In this document: piece by piece, positions 1 through 10,676 of the stretch
Layout of the letters: the number at the start of each line of letters is the position of its first letter
Numbering within the stretch: the first letter of the stretch is position 1
NCBI GenBank assembly: GCA_020631735.1
Contig: CM036199.1
Coordinates: 15,282,834 to 15,346,833 of the forward strand
Length of the DNA stretch: 64,000 nucleotides
Origin: Saccharum officinarum
Taxonomy: Eukaryota > Streptophyta > Magnoliopsida > Poales > Poaceae
Direction of reading: 5' to 3'
The notes under the pieces: model-generated
Told to the model about the DNA's origin: nothing
The model's database searches: none
The model's input: only the letters and a program-made list of their open reading frames with translations
Translations under genes and position numbers: made by a program

Positions 1-66
1 ATAAGCCTAGATGATTTTTCTTATTATTTTGCTTTCTGATAAATCTCTGTATGCTTGTACTCGCAG

Positions 67-167
67 ATGAGAAGGGTCTCCAAACTATGCTCACTTACCT
101 TGACAAGATTGAGAGGGAATTATGGGAACATTCGTCAACTGATACTGAGATCATGGGCTCAAATTAA
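67..167 (+). CDS. Terminal exon of an unidentified gene
   Basis: A pyrimidine-rich tract ending in TGTACTCGCAG precedes this stretch and reads as a splice acceptor. The exon opens with two bases of a split codon, then gives 32 residues (EKGLQTMLTYLDKIERELWE at the start, ending in GSN) and a TAA. The composition is that of a real soluble helical protein, rich in charged and leucine residues, and no other frame is as convincing. The rest of the gene lies left of the window, so the family cannot be named. Bases 1-66 are then the end of the last intron and the following sequence is 3' UTR. Confidence 0.5.
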
Positions 168-613
168 ACATGCTGCAGTAATGAAAAATCCACGAATTTA
201 TAGCATGTTCTAAACAATCAGAAAGTTTAATAAGAGTTCGAGTTCTTCGCAATTTCTCGTCTCTGGGAACTTTTTCCTACTTAAACTCCCTCATAGCATG
301 CATGAACCGGCCATCTTGTTTCATTGATCTTCGAAATGAACCAAAGTCATTGTTCGGATGACCCACGTATTTGCGCAAGCCTACAAGAATGAGTGCGTTC
401 AGTGTTGAGAACGTTTTGCTGCTGCACCTGCAACTAGTGATGTGTGAGCGTCATCTGTGTGCCTAGCGTTGCGTGCTGTCTCTTCCTTTTAACCGAGAAT
501 CATGGTATCTAGAATCAGGCCGGGTTGACGAGTGACTCAGGCTGTGACATGAAGAACCCATAAATATTTCTTTGCGCTCTTAGAGCATCTCCACCAGATT
601 GAAAAAATTCAAA
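168..613. other. 3' UTR and intergenic DNA
   Basis: AT-rich, non-coding. It probably contains the 3' UTR of the gene ending at 167. No repeat, RNA gene or long open frame was recognised. Confidence 0.4.
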
Positions 614-869
614 GGCTGTGTTTAGTTCCATTGAAAAGTGCACTATACAAAAAAAAGATTCCCCGTCACATCAAACTTGCGATACATGCATGAAGTACTA
701 AATGTGGATAAAATCAAAAATTAATTGCATAGTTTGGTTGTACTTTGCGAGACGAACGTTTTGAGCCTAATTAGTCAACGGTTGGACAATTATTACCAAA
801 TACAAACAAAATGCTACAGTATCACTACAGTGAATTTTGTCGCTCCAAATTTGGGAACTAAACACAACC
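614..869. mobile_element. Short inverted-repeat element (GTTTAGTTCC family)
   Basis: The ends are inverted copies of each other: GGCTGTGTTTAGTTCC on the left, and GGGAACTAAACACAACC on the right. Inside is the core shared by the other copies in this window: CGTCACATCAAACTTGCGATACATGC, a tract ending in AATTGCATAGTTTGG, GAGACGAACGTTTTGAGCC, then a CTACAGTA box. At about 256 bp and with no coding capacity it is a MITE. The family is abundant in panicoid grasses. I do not assign a superfamily from this copy because its target duplication is not clear. Confidence 0.8.
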
Positions 870-2049
870 AAAATCCTTTTTTTTTCTAACCAATGATAAA
901 GAGGATTTAGTAGAAAAAAACTAGCATCCGCTTTTAACGTATGTATGTAACAGTTCTTTTCTTCACATATGAAAGCCAGTAACGGATCTTTGAAAAACAA
1001 AAAAGAAGATTTATGGGGATAGAAATTGTAGTAGTATGCATGAATAAGCTAGAAGGGCAAGTTAACATGTTTTCCTTTCTTACTTCATTTTTATTATGAT
1101 ATTTCGCTAGTTTAGCAATTAATTATAGATTAAAATACACAGACCCTTAAACTTGTTAACATGTCTTTGTACTCTCAAAATGCACATCTAATCTCTAGAC
1201 TTGTTAGATGTGCGTGTGGCACTCAAAGTCCAAATTACTCTAATCATCGTCAACTTAGTCTATTTGGTAAACAAACATGACACTTGATATGCACTATACA
1301 CAAAGAGTACAAGACCATCAGCATGTCACAGAGCGTGGGAAATCTTGGACTCCATATAATCACTAGCAAGATGGTGAAGTTCTCCTAGTGTTTTTAAGTA
1401 GTAATAAAATACTACCACTAGTCATAGCACATGAGAATTCTCACTAGGACTCCATATACTAAATGTTGAATGCTAAAACACCAGGAGAACCCTCATCACT
1501 AGGAGAAGTTGGAGATTCTGGTTGTGAATACATGGTTAGCCATCTCACAATAAGGTGTTCTACTAGTTAAACAAGCTCTAGTATATAAATCAGTGAGTTC
1601 ATACTAAGGTGGACTCTACATGTAATAAAGTGTATACTATATTAACTTTCTCTAACTTGACATAGATGGTGGATGGAGAGAGAATGATTGGTGGCAAATA
1701 TTATTTGTTTATCCTTGCACCAGGTGCAAAAGTAAGCAACGGATGCAAAAAGGTTCTAAGCAAGCACCTGTTGTCCAATGTATTGCACTTTATTTTCTTT
1801 TCTCTCTCTCTCATTTTTACACCTCCTTAGCACATACTCCCTGATTACTCTCCTCATATCTGAATAAATAAACTTCTAGAGTTGCCTTAAGTCAAATTTT
1901 TAAGTTTGACCGCACTAGAGTGGCTCCTAGGCCAATTCAAATAGGAGTTCTACCAAACAATATTCGGAACATGGTTATAGACTGATTATCAAGAGTAATT
2001 ATGGGCCCCAAAGATGGAAGCTAACTTATTTTTGTTCACTTCCAGCGTG
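870..2049. other. Intergenic DNA with decayed repeats
   Basis: AT-rich and without coding signal. A loose inverted repeat lies around 1382-1495 (CTCCTAGTGTTTT against AAAACACCAGGAG), which suggests an old MITE remnant. At 1888-1912 a short AAGTTTGACC motif recalls the Stowaway-like sequence that follows. Confidence 0.4.
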
Positions 2050-2318
2050 GAATCACTTGTTTTACATACTCACTCTATCCTGACATACGGTGGATCCAAG
2101 TTTATTAAAAAAAAGTTTGTTTTAAGTCAAACTAGTTTGACCAAATTTATAGAGAAGAGTATTCATATATATTATACCAAAAATGTAAATTATGAAAATA
2201 CATTTTCATGATTTATATAATAATGCTAATTTGATGTCCTATGTTTTAATTTTTAGCAATTTTAATTAAAATTATCATGATTTTACTTTGGATAAACTTT
2301 CATTGACGGAGGGTGTAG
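2050..2318. repeat. Decayed Stowaway-like MITE
   Basis: The run contains TTAAGTCAAACTAGTTTGACC, an ATACCAAAAATGTAAATTATG tract, TAATTTGATGTCC and a terminal GACGGAGGG. This order is typical of grass Stowaway elements ending in CTCCCTCCGTC. The left end has drifted and no clean TA duplication can be defined. The element ends about 200 bp upstream of the PPR start codon, so it may lie in or near that promoter. Confidence 0.5.
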
Positions 2319-2525
2319 AGTTCAGGGATTTTCGTTCTGCGCCAAGTGACTGAGTGTGCCGAAACTGTTGTTGGAGTCCAGCCCAACTTTGCGGCCCACA
2401 CTGACCAAGTTTGTAAAACACGGCTCAGCCCATACAACGGCTCGGCCCTGCAAGACGGCAACGCTGCGCATCTCGCAGCTGGCACGATTCACTCGAACGG
2501 GGGCACAGCCGCACAGGGCAACGAG

Positions 2526-4828
2526 ATGGCGGCGGTGCTTACCCGAGCCGGCGCCCGCGCCAAGCGATCCGGCTCCGGCTTCCACCTCCGCTCCGTCCTC
2601 GCGGGGCACGGGCCCTTCTCATCTGAAGCCGCGACGACTGCGGCTCCTGCGGCCGCCGTGGACGACCGCGCGGTCGCGGCCACGGGCGAGGACGACGGGG
2701 ACGACCTGCGCAGCCGCATCTTCCAGCTGGGCCTGGCGAAGCGAAGCGCGACGGCGGCGCTCGAGAAGTGGTCCAGTGAAGGACGGGTCGCACCAGCGGC
2801 GGAGCTCCGCCGCATCGCGCGCGACCTCAGCCGCGTCCGTCGCTACAAGCACGCACTCGAGGTTCGGTCACCTGCAGAACGTATGCCGCTTCTGAATTCT
2901 GATCTGTTCTTTTTCGTTGAGGAAATGGTTATTTTTTATATAAAATAGTAGAAAGTTCTATCTTGAACCTCCTCAATAAAAAGGCATGAGTCCAAAATTA
3001 TTAGTTCTTAATGTAGCAAACTAGCACAAGGCCAAAAACAAGAAAAGCATAAATGAAAAAGTTCTAAATTATTGAGCTATTCTATTAATAATGCTCCACC
3101 CATGTTAGGCGAAAAATTTGCATCGCTGTTGTCTCCAAAGCGTGGCAGGCTATGATATGAGTCCCTCTGAGTAAAACCTGTATAAAAAGAATTTAATATG
3201 TGCACGCAGTGTAGGTTTATCTAGCTGAATAATTAAGATGGTTTGGTTGCCTGTTTACTGGCTTCCAATGCCGCTGCAGATGGCTCCATAAACAGGTCTA
3301 GCTTTTTTAAGTAGGTTTTGTTGTGGGTTAATCCGAACATTTGATAGGACATAATGTTAACACTGGGCAATCTTACTCTAGGAAGCTTTATTCTAAGTAT
3401 GTAGCAACTGAACTGTATTCATGTGTTGTAGCTTTGTTGCTTATTGGCTGTTATTGGGTGCCTATGAAGATGCTCATCTAGTTTTAAGACTTGCATGATG
3501 CCAAAGGTTGCAGCTATGAATGATCTTGTAGTTAGTAATTAACATTTCGTCAATTGAATTTGTCTCAAGTATTCCTTTTTGTGCCATTTTATTGCTGACT
3601 GATACTAGCTATTATGTTTCTATATTTACAACATGATGAGCCATCTTATCTTTGCAGTCTTTTGCCAAATGGGCTTGTGTCTTTGAGATTGGATAATCTT
3701 GTATGAGAACTATCGCTAACCCTGAAAGAAGCCGTCTACCAGACTTTTGCATTGGTGAAACATATAGACTTATAGCACATGTTCCTATCCCCTTATTTTA
3801 TTTGCTTGTTTATGCTGAATACCCTAGCAAGGGTTACATTTTGTTGATGGTGGTTGATAACTTTCCCCTTCTAGAAAACAATTGCAAATTGCAGCATCAG
3901 CTATTAACTACACATTTTACAGGTAGCAGACTGGATGAAGACACATCATGAGTCTGATTTATCTGAGAGTGACTATGGAATGCGCATTGACTTGATTACC
4001 AAAGTTTTTGGTGCTAGTGCTGCTGAAGATTTCTTTGAGAAGCTTCCTCCTGGAGCCAAATCGCTAGAAGCCTACACAGCTCTTCTCCATTCTTATGGCC
4101 GATCAAAGATGACAGATAAAGCTGAAAGGCTGTTTGAGAGAATGAAAGATGCAAACCTGTCTTTGGATGCCCTTGTTTACAATGAAATGATGACCTTGTA
4201 TATTTCTGTTGGGGAGCTTGATAAAGTGGAGATCATTGCAGAAGAACTAAAAAGGCAAAACGTTTCTCCAGATCTCTTCACTTACAATCTCCGGGTCAGC
4301 GCAGCGGCTGCGTCCATGGATCTCGAGGGCTTCAAAGGAATTCTTGATGAGATGTCCAAAGATCCAAACTCCAAAGAAGGGTGGACACTGTACCGAAACC
4401 TTGCCTCTGTATACGTTGATGCAAGCCAGCTTGTGGGCTCTGGAAATTCGCTGGTGGAGGCCGAGGCCAAGATTAGCCAGAGGGAGTGGATAACCTATGA
4501 CTTCCTCGTCATCTTACACACAGGCCTTGGCAACCAAGGGAGGATCAAGGACATTTGGAAATCCATGGTAATGACTTCGCAGCGCATGACGAGCCGGAAC
4601 TACATCTGCGTGCTCTCCTCCTACCTGATGTGCGGGCAGCTGAAGGATGCCGGGGAGATCGTTGACCAGTGGCAGCGTTCTAAAGCCCCCGAATTCGACA
4701 TCTCTGCCTGCAACAGGCTGTTGGACGCCCTTCTGGGTGCCGGTCTTACCGACACGGCAGATAAGTTTAGGGAACTGATGCTGCAAAAGAGTTGTATACT
4801 GACTAGCAGGGCAACTGTGGCTGAGTGA
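2526..4828 (+). CDS. P-type pentatricopeptide repeat protein, probably mitochondrial
   Basis: Two exons, 2526-2861 and 3923-4828, joined across a GT-AG intron (donor GAG/gttcgg, acceptor ttttacag/GTAGCA). They give a 413-residue protein. The joint restores the H-A-L-E-V-x-D-W-M block that precedes the repeats in the plant PPR family typified by Arabidopsis At4g21705. Residues 1-35 are rich in Ala, Arg and Ser with few acidic residues, as in a mitochondrial presequence. PPR motifs start near residue 161 (S-L-E-A-Y-T-A-L-L) and near 196 and 231. Later ones are weaker. There is no E, DYW or SMR domain, so it belongs to the P class, which binds organellar RNA. The start was placed at 2526 rather than at the upstream in-frame ATG (2346) because the presequence begins there. 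At 413 residues it is somewhat short for the family (about 490). The donor is not ideal, so the intron edge is inferred from protein similarity. Confidence 0.85.
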
Positions 4829-5271
4829 TTATGAGTTTCTTTCGACTTCTTGTTGTTTGTGTAATGTGAAGGAATAAATGATGGACATACCCAAGCAATC
4901 TGCACGTTATTCTGGCAAGATGCATATTTGATTATATATTGTCAGGTCCGTGGCATGATGAAGCACATTGATTGAGAACTAATGTATGCTCATCAGTATG
5001 TTCTTGTGATCTTCGTGTTCCTGGCCTAACTACCTTACATGCAGCTTTTGTTTAGTTTCTCATCAAGACCGACAGGTACAGCGGCTGCACGCTGGCGGAG
5101 ACGATGCTGTTCCATACTGTTTGTCCTACGCTCCACATTCTCGCCACGAGGATGGTGATGGGGCGAGTGGTTTCATGATTGTGCGCAGAAAGAGACCGGT
5201 TGCAATCCACACGAGTTTTTTCAAGTATTTCGGGTCCTTTCATGCAGTGCCTATCACCACCTTCCACAGCT
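4829..5271. other. PPR gene 3' UTR and intergenic DNA
   Basis: The first part is T-rich with an AATAAA at about 4872-4877 (in GGAATAAATGATGG), a likely poly(A) signal for the PPR gene. Nothing is recognised in 5040-5271. Confidence 0.5.
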
Positions 5272-5760
5272 GGGCCTTGTTTAGATCTAAGGGTGTGTTC
5301 ACTTCGCGGAAAGTAGCTGAAAAGTTACTGTAGCACTTTTCGTTGTTATTTGGTAAAATTTATCCAACTATGGATTAATTAGACTCAAAAGATTCGTTTC
5401 GAACTTTACAGACAAACTATGCAATTAGTTATCTTTTTTACCTACGTTTAATGCTCCATGCATGCGTCGAAAGATTTGATGTGATGTGTGTAAGAGGAAA
5501 TATTTTGGGTTGGGAGGGAGAAGTGAACGCGGCCTAAGAAAATTTCAAACTGATGAATAGTACCACTTTCGTCTTATTTGGCAAATATTGTCCAATCATG
5601 GACCAACTAGGCTCAAAAGATTCATCTCGTGATTTCCAACTAAACTGTGTAATTAGTTATTTTTTTACCTACATTTAATACTCCATACAAGCTGTTAAAA
5701 ATTGATGTGACGGAGAGAGAGTGAAAAAACTTGGAACTTTGAGGCAAACTAAACAAGGCG
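5272..5760. mobile_element. Outer MITE interrupted by a second MITE
   Basis: The left end is GGGCCTTGTTTAGATCTAAG and the right end AAACTAAACAAGGC. The halves are split at 5291-5534 by a different MITE. Removing that insert leaves an element of about 242 bp closely similar to the uninterrupted copy at 31662-31894, including GAAAATTTCAA, GATGAATAGTACCA and CTCGTGATTTCCAACTAAAC. Confidence 0.85.
5291..5534. mobile_element. Inner MITE (GTTCACTTC family) nested in another
   Basis: The ends are GGGTGTGTTCACTTCGCG and GAAGTGAACGCGGCC. The 244-bp insert is flanked by TAA at 5288-5290 and 5535-5537, a 3-bp duplication of the kind made by PIF/Harbinger (Tourist) transposases. A near-identical copy lies in the opposite orientation at 29514-29746. 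It has no coding capacity. Confidence 0.9.
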
Positions 5761-5853
5761 CTGCTTTGATAACCCCCGAAACCTCAGAATATTCACGCTG
5801 TCAAACATTCAACAACGCCTGCCTGACATCCGCCGCTACTTCGGTACAGGCCT

Positions 5854-6096
5854 GGGCCTTGTTTAGATGGAATTTTTTTTTTTTGACTCTAGTTACTTCA
5901 GCACTTTCGTTTGTATTTGATAATTAGTGTCTAATCATAGACTAATTAGACTTAAAAGATTTGTCTCGTGATTTACTACCAAACTGTGCAATTAGTTTTT
6001 TTTATCAACATTTAATGCTCCATGCACGTGTCCAAAAAATGATGTGATGGACAGAGTGAAAAAACTTGAAATTTGGGTGGCATTTAAATAAGGCCC
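5854..6096. mobile_element. MITE, GTTTAG family
   Basis: The left end is GGGCCTTGTTTAGATGG and the right end TTAAATAAGGCCC. The core has CACTTTCGTTTGTATTTGAT, TCTCGTGATTTACTACC and AATGCTCCATGCACGTGTCC. Its right end abuts the next copy, sharing GGCCC. Confidence 0.8.
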
Positions 6097-6330
6097 TGGT
6101 TTAGTTTCAAAAAGTTTCCCAAAAAATGCTACAGTAGCCATCACATTGAATCTTGCGATACATGCTTAGAGTATTAAATGTAGACAAAAAAAACTAATTA
6201 CACAGTTTAGTTGGAAATCACGAGACGAATGTTTTGAGCCTAATTAGTCTATAATTGGACACTAATTATCAAATAAAAACAAAAATACTACAGTAGTTTT
6301 TTCAAAAAATTTCATGAACTAAACGAGGCC
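6092..6330. mobile_element. MITE, GTTTAG family, abutting the previous copy
   Basis: Runs from GGCCCTGGTTTAGTTTC to GAACTAAACGAGGCC. It contains CTACAGTAGCCATCACATTG, GAGACGAATGTTTTGAGCC and a right-hand CTACAGTAG. Its first bases are the last bases of the preceding element, so one copy inserted at the end of the other. Confidence 0.8.
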
Positions 6331-6587
6331 ACAGTCGCACACATCAGAGTGACCTACTTCCCCGTCCTGAAATAGAGTGCATTGTGACTTTTAAAATTTG
6401 TATTGAAATACAATGCATTCTATATAATGACTATGTTTAGATTTGGTAAAGTTTGTTAAAAAGGAAGCCTTGATTTGAGGAGAAACTCTATAATTAGAAT
6501 AATCTATGGGTACATGCGTTATTTGAAGTTGTTTTAGAATTTTTAGAATGTACTGTGTTACAGGACCGAGGGAGCAGTGGTCAAAAA

Positions 6588-7118
6588 TAACCCTGGGCAT
6601 TCGGTCAGACCGAACCGATCGGTTCGGTTCCTCGGTCATTCGGTCAGTTCGGTCATCAGAAACCTGGGACCGATCGGTCTTTGCAAAAAACGAAGACCGA
6701 GGAAGTTCGGTCTCGGTTAGTTCGGTTCGGTCTCGGTCACGACCGAACTAACCGAACCTGAGTAGCAGCCACAAACAATAGCAGAATCTATAGCAATTTT
6801 CAACAGCATGCTTGCTATTTGAAGGCAAAAAAATAACAACACAATATATAAAACAAACCACACATTATTATGACAAGTTATAGCACACAACTTTCTCAGT
6901 TCTCACAAATCAATGGGCTTTCATCAGTACATTACGAACGAAGTCTACAGAACTACGGTCAGTTCGGTCACTTCGGTTAACCGACACATATGACCGAACT
7001 TCTATCGGTTACTTCGGTTAGTTGGGAGCCAGGACCGAACTCATGACCGAACTTTTCGGTCTCGGTCTCGGTCTTTTCGGTTCGGTCTTCAGTCTTCGGT
7101 TAATTATGCCCAGAGTTA
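6588..7118. mobile_element. Non-autonomous hAT element with CGGTTCGGTC repeats
   Basis: Flanked by an exact 8-bp duplication GTCAAAAA (6580-6587 and 7119-7126). The terminal inverted repeats are TAACCCTGGGCAT and ATGCCCAGAGTTA, 13 bp with one mismatch. An 8-bp duplication with short inverted ends is the hAT signature. Both subterminal zones (about 6600-6760 and 6955-7100) are packed with GGTTCGGTC and its complement in both orientations. The middle is AT-rich and non-coding. The element is 531 bp and has no transposase. Confidence 0.9.
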
Positions 7119-7178
7119 GTCAAAAAGATCCATCCAGAATTCCAGATGCAGGGAATTTGGGAAGGGGAAGGCGAGTTT

Positions 7179-7419
7179 GGGTGTGTTTAGTTCCGCGAAA
7201 AGGTGTAAAAAAAGTACTGTAGCATGTTTTGGTTTTATTTGGTAAATAGTGTTCAACCGTTGACTAATTAGGTTCAAAACGTTCGTCTCGCAAAGTACAA
7301 CCAAGCTGTACAATTAGTTTTTGATTTCATCTACATTTAGTACTCCATGCATGTATCGCAAGTTTGATGTGACGGAGAATCTTTTGTTTGCACCGTATTT
7401 TTTTTAGGAAGTAAACACA
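7179..7419. mobile_element. MITE, GTTTAGTTCC family
   Basis: The left end is GGGTGTGTTTAGTTCCGCG and the right end GGAAGTAAACACA. The core has CTGTAGCATG, TCTCGCAAAGTACAACCAAG and ACTCCATGCATGTATCGCAA. It lies about 550 bp upstream of the ATL gene start. Confidence 0.8.
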
Positions 7420-7548
7420 AGCTTTGGAGAGAGCAAAGCGCAGGGACCGGCAAGAAAGAGAAGGGCAACCGAGCAGGGCTGTAGGGCCGTAGGGGGCAGG
7501 CAATTCGCCCAACTCTGACGTGGGATGTACTAGTAGGCATCCGCAGAG

Positions 7549-7795
7549 CACGGTTTCGATGCCGAAATTTTTGGTAAAACGCTACTGCAGTGTTTTCGTG
7601 TCGTTGTTATTTGGCAAATATTATCCAATCATGGTCTAATTAGGCTTAAAAGTTTCGTCTCGTCCATTTCGTCTAAACTGTGTAATTAGTTTTATTTTTT
7701 ATTTATATTTAATACTTCATGCATGTGTCTAAAGATTCGATGTGACAGAAAATCTTGAAAAATTTGGTATTTTGGGATGTAACTAAACATGCCCT
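7549..7795. mobile_element. MITE with an eroded left end
   Basis: The right end TGTAACTAAACATGCCC is well preserved. The left end near GCACGGTTTCGATGCC has drifted. The core is typical of the family (TTATTTGGCAAATATTATCC, TCGTCTCGTCCATTTCGTC, CTTCATGCATGTGTC). It lies in the promoter region of the ATL gene. Confidence 0.7.
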
Positions 7796-7964
7796 AGCGT
7801 TTAGCTAGCAACACCAATTTGATGTGACGGGAAATCTCGAAAAATTTGGTATTCTCGTGTCGTCAAGCAGAATCGCTCCACAGCAGAGAGCAGACAGACC
7901 GGCGGCACTAGTGGTGCCGTTTTCCCCAATTCTGTGCCTCTGCGTGCGTGCTTCGCGAGGAGCG
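7796..7964 (+). promoter_or_regulatory. ATL gene 5' flank carrying a MITE fragment
   Basis: The block at 7818-7853 (GATGTGACGGGAAATCTCG and following bases) repeats the right-hand part of the MITE just upstream at 7738-7772. A piece of transposon therefore lies within 150 bp of the start codon, in probable 5' UTR or core promoter. No convincing TATA box is seen next to it. Confidence 0.45.
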
Positions 7965-9158
7965 ATGGGGACGCGGGAGCTCCTCCTCGTGCTCTGCCTC
8001 CTCCGCGCCGGCATGGCCGTCGTCGACGCGCAGTCTTCTTCGTCGCCGTCATCGTCCTCGCCGCCGCCGGTGCCTCAGCGGACGCCTCCTGCGCCGTCGC
8101 AGCCAACGCCGTTCGGGCGCACCATGTCGACCTTCATCACGGTGGCCATCAGCGTGTTCTTCTTCTTGCTCTTCATCTGCGCGTACGTCAACCAGTGCCG
8201 CCTCGCCGACCCCGGGGCGGCGGCGGCGGCGGCGGCGGCAGCAGCAGCCGGGGCCGGGGGCGGGGGCCCGTCCAGGAGGGGGAAGCGCGGGCTGGACCCC
8301 GCGGTTGTTGCCACGTTCCCCATCGTGTCCTACAGGGAGGTCGTGGAGCACAAGATCGGCAAGGGCGTGCTGGAGTGCGCGGTGTGCCTCACGTCGTTCG
8401 AGGACGACGACGACCTGCGCCTGCTGCCGCACTGCTCCCACGCGTTCCACCCGGAGTGCATCGACCCCTGGCTGCAGTCGCGGGTCACGTGCCCGCTCTG
8501 CCGCGCAAACCTCGAGAAGCCAGCTCCGGTGCCGGTGCCGTTGCCGCTGCCGGCGGTGGCGCCCCCGTCGCCGTCGCCGCCGGCGGTGGCGCTATCGCCG
8601 CGCCAGCAGCCTTCGCCTTCGCCGCCGCCGGAGGCCGTGGCGATACTGGTGTTGGACGAGGAATCAGAGGACGAGGACAGCGACGAGGACGACAGGAAGG
8701 AGGAGGCCATGGAGCTGGAGATGCTGCGCAGCGCGCGGCGCGCCGCCAGGATGCCGCGGTCGCACTCGACGGGGCACTCGCTCTTCGCGGCGGCCGCCGC
8801 CGCCGCGGAGGAGGGCGACCACGAGAGGTTCACGCTGCGGCTGCCGGAGCACGTGCGGGAGCAGGTGCTCCGGTCCCGCCGCCTGCGCCACGCCACCAGC
8901 CTGCTCGACCTCTCGGAGCTGAGCTCCGAGGGGAGCTCCCGAGGCGGACGGTGCGTGGCGGGAGCAGGAGGCTTCGGCAACGGCAACGGCGGGCGGCGGT
9001 GGCAGTCGTTCCTAGCCAGGACGGTCTCTTGGGCGCGAGGCGGCGGCGACGGCGGCTCGGTGCGGAGGGGGTGGGACGGGTCCACGAGGAGGGGAAGGGA
9101 CGACGGCGAGTCCAGCAGGAAGGGCACGGCCTCGCCGCTGCCGGCGGGCCGGCCGTGA
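7965..9158 (+). CDS. ATL-type RING-H2 E3 ubiquitin ligase (ATL6/ATL31-like)
   Basis: Single-exon gene of 397 residues, as is usual for ATLs. In order: a signal-like N-terminus (1-22); a Ser/Pro-rich stretch; a membrane span at about 55-75; a poly-Ala run at 85-95; the GLD motif at 109-111; and a RING-H2 with Cys138, Cys141, Cys157, His159, His162, Cys165, Cys176 and Cys179, plus the conserved Pro-Trp before the seventh ligand (DPWL). A Pro-rich linker, an acidic block and the motif [10 protein letters not shown] near residue 264 follow; that last motif is shared with ATL6/ATL31, which act in carbon/nitrogen response and defence in Arabidopsis. It should transfer ubiquitin from an E2 at a membrane. 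The start at 7965 was chosen because the signal sequence begins there; the upstream in-frame ATG (7824) lies in MITE-derived sequence. GC is very high, as in many grass single-exon genes. Assignment to the ATL6/31 subgroup is by motif only. Confidence 0.93.
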   Translation: MGTRELLLVLCLLRAGMAVVDAQSSSSPSSSSPPPVPQRTPPAPSQPTPFGRTMSTFITVAISVFFFLLFICAYVNQCRLADPGAAAAAAAAAAAGAGGGGPSRRGKRGLDPAVVATFPIVSYREVVEHKIGKGVLECAVCLTSFEDDDDLRLLPHCSHAFHPECIDPWLQSRVTCPLCRANLEKPAPVPVPLPLPAVAPPSPSPPAVALSPRQQPSPSPPPEAVAILVLDEESEDEDSDEDDRKEEAMELEMLRSARRAARMPRSHSTGHSLFAAAAAAAEEGDHERFTLRLPEHVREQVLRSRRLRHATSLLDLSELSSEGSSRGGRCVAGAGGFGNGNGGRRWQSFLARTVSWARGGGDGGSVRRGWDGSTRRGRDDGESSRKGTASPLPAGRP

Positions 9159-9960
9159 TCGAGGCCACTCTTGGCGGCGGCGCCACCGCGGCGGCCGGAA
9201 TGCTGCCCTGTAAAGTTTGACGAGCTGTGTTTATTATTAGGAATATTTCGTTATAGCGGCTTGATTTTCTAAACTTTTTTTAGCTTTTACATTTTACTTT
9301 TGCAAAAGCTTGATTTGTTTGGTCCGTAAGTAGATTTTGTGGGAGTGATAACTGACGACAAGAGAAGAGAATTCAGAGAACCGCGGCGGGGCTTGTCTCT
9401 CTTTGGTTTCCCGGCCGTTCTTTAGCTACACCTCGTGTCCATCCTCCTTTTGATTTGGAGACGGTAGCCTCTCTTTTTGCTGTCACGAATCGACGTGAGT
9501 GGGAGAAGCATTATGCTGCGAGCGTCAGCTTTAAGCTAGATGCGCTCGTTAATCATCATTTCATCCTGAAGAACTGTTTACCATCATTCTTTTCGAGTTA
9601 CTGTTCCCTCAGTAATGGGACTGCAAATCATGCAGTTCCCTCCCTTTCTCTCTTTTTTGCTCTCCTTTTGGTTGTGGTTGTGCACGTGTCAATCTGACTT
9701 TGAGAAATTCATGTGGGGGCAAAGGCAAATGCGACCATATACGTGTACTGGGCAAAGAAACGGTAAAGAAACCATGTAGGATAAGGTGGCCGTCGCGCCA
9801 TGTCCAAAGGCGTTTGCGTCGCCTAGCGGGGCTCCTGGCTACGGTTGACGTCGCCAGGACCAGGACGACGGTGTATCTTTGCGGCAGCGCCCGGGCGTGC
9901 CTTCTCCTGCACGCTGCACTGCCGTGCAGAGATTTTAGCAAGTATTTTCTACTGCTACGC
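9159..9960. other. ATL gene 3' UTR and intergenic DNA
   Basis: T-rich sequence after the stop fits a 3' UTR. The rest shows no supported gene. Open frames around 9609-10029 lack family features. Confidence 0.4.
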
Positions 9961-10295
9961 GGGTGTTTAGTTCATAGGACAAAAATTTTTAAGGTGTTAC
10001 AATGTTTCAGAAAATATCGGAAAAGGTGATTGAATACTAATAAAAAGCTAATTACATAACTCGTCTAGAAACCACGAGACAAATTTATTAAGCTTAATTA
10101 ATTCGTCATTAGCATATATTTACTGTACCACAGCATTGTCAAAACATGAATTAATTAGGTTTAAAAATTTTGTCTCGCAAATTTATCGTAATCTGTGTAA
10201 TTACTTATTTTTTCGTCTACATTTAATACTCTATGCATGTGTCCAAATATCCGATGGGACAGAACGAAATTTTTTTGAAGAGAAACTAAACACCC
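9961..10295. mobile_element. Long-stem MITE (about 335 bp)
   Basis: The ends are GGGTGTTTAGTTCAT and GAGAAACTAAACACCC. The two halves are extended inverted copies: AACCACGAGACAAATTTATTAAG on the left pairs with TTTGTCTCGCAAATTTATCG on the right, so the element would fold into one long imperfect hairpin. It differs from the 240-bp family in length and centre. Confidence 0.75.
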
Positions 10296-10433
10296 CAGTT
10301 ACAGAGAGAATGCAGACATCGAAAGGATTTTGATGTGCGAAACGAGCGAGGCTATGAACCGTCACCGGTCCAGTGGCGAGGTGCAGGTGCCGGACAGAAA
10401 CGCCGCCGACAACATCCATTTTGGCTGGGTTTA

Positions 10434-10676
10434 GGCCCAGTTTGGTTCCAAAAAATTTTGCAAAAGAACAGTAGATTTCTCGTCACATCGAATCTTTAGA
10501 CGCATGTATAAAGTATTAAATATAAATAAAAAATAAAACTAATTACACAGTTTAGACGAAATGAACGAGACAAATCTTTTAAGCCTAATTAGACCATGAT
10601 TGGACACTAATTACCAAATAACAACGAAAGTGCTACAGTTGCATTTTGCCAAAAATTTTGCCAGCTAAACAAGGCC
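10434..10676. mobile_element. MITE, GTTTGG/GTTTAG family
   Basis: Runs from GGCCCAGTTTGGTTCC to CCAGCTAAACAAGGCC. The core has CGTCACATCGAATCTTTAGACG, AATTACACAGTTTAGACG and a CGAAAGTGCTACAGT box near the right end. Confidence 0.8.

Noticed and set aside
2346..2525. Upstream in-frame ATG extending the PPR protein by 60 residues
   Set aside because: The extension has no targeting character, while a typical presequence starts at 2526.
3703..3951. Open frame of 82 codons before the second PPR exon
   Set aside because: It lies in the intron and runs across the acceptor in another frame from the PPR protein.
7934..9220. Long Ala/Gly/Arg-rich frames overlapping both ATL genes
   Set aside because: They are shadows of very GC-rich coding sequence; only one frame in each case has the RING-H2 and GLD motifs.
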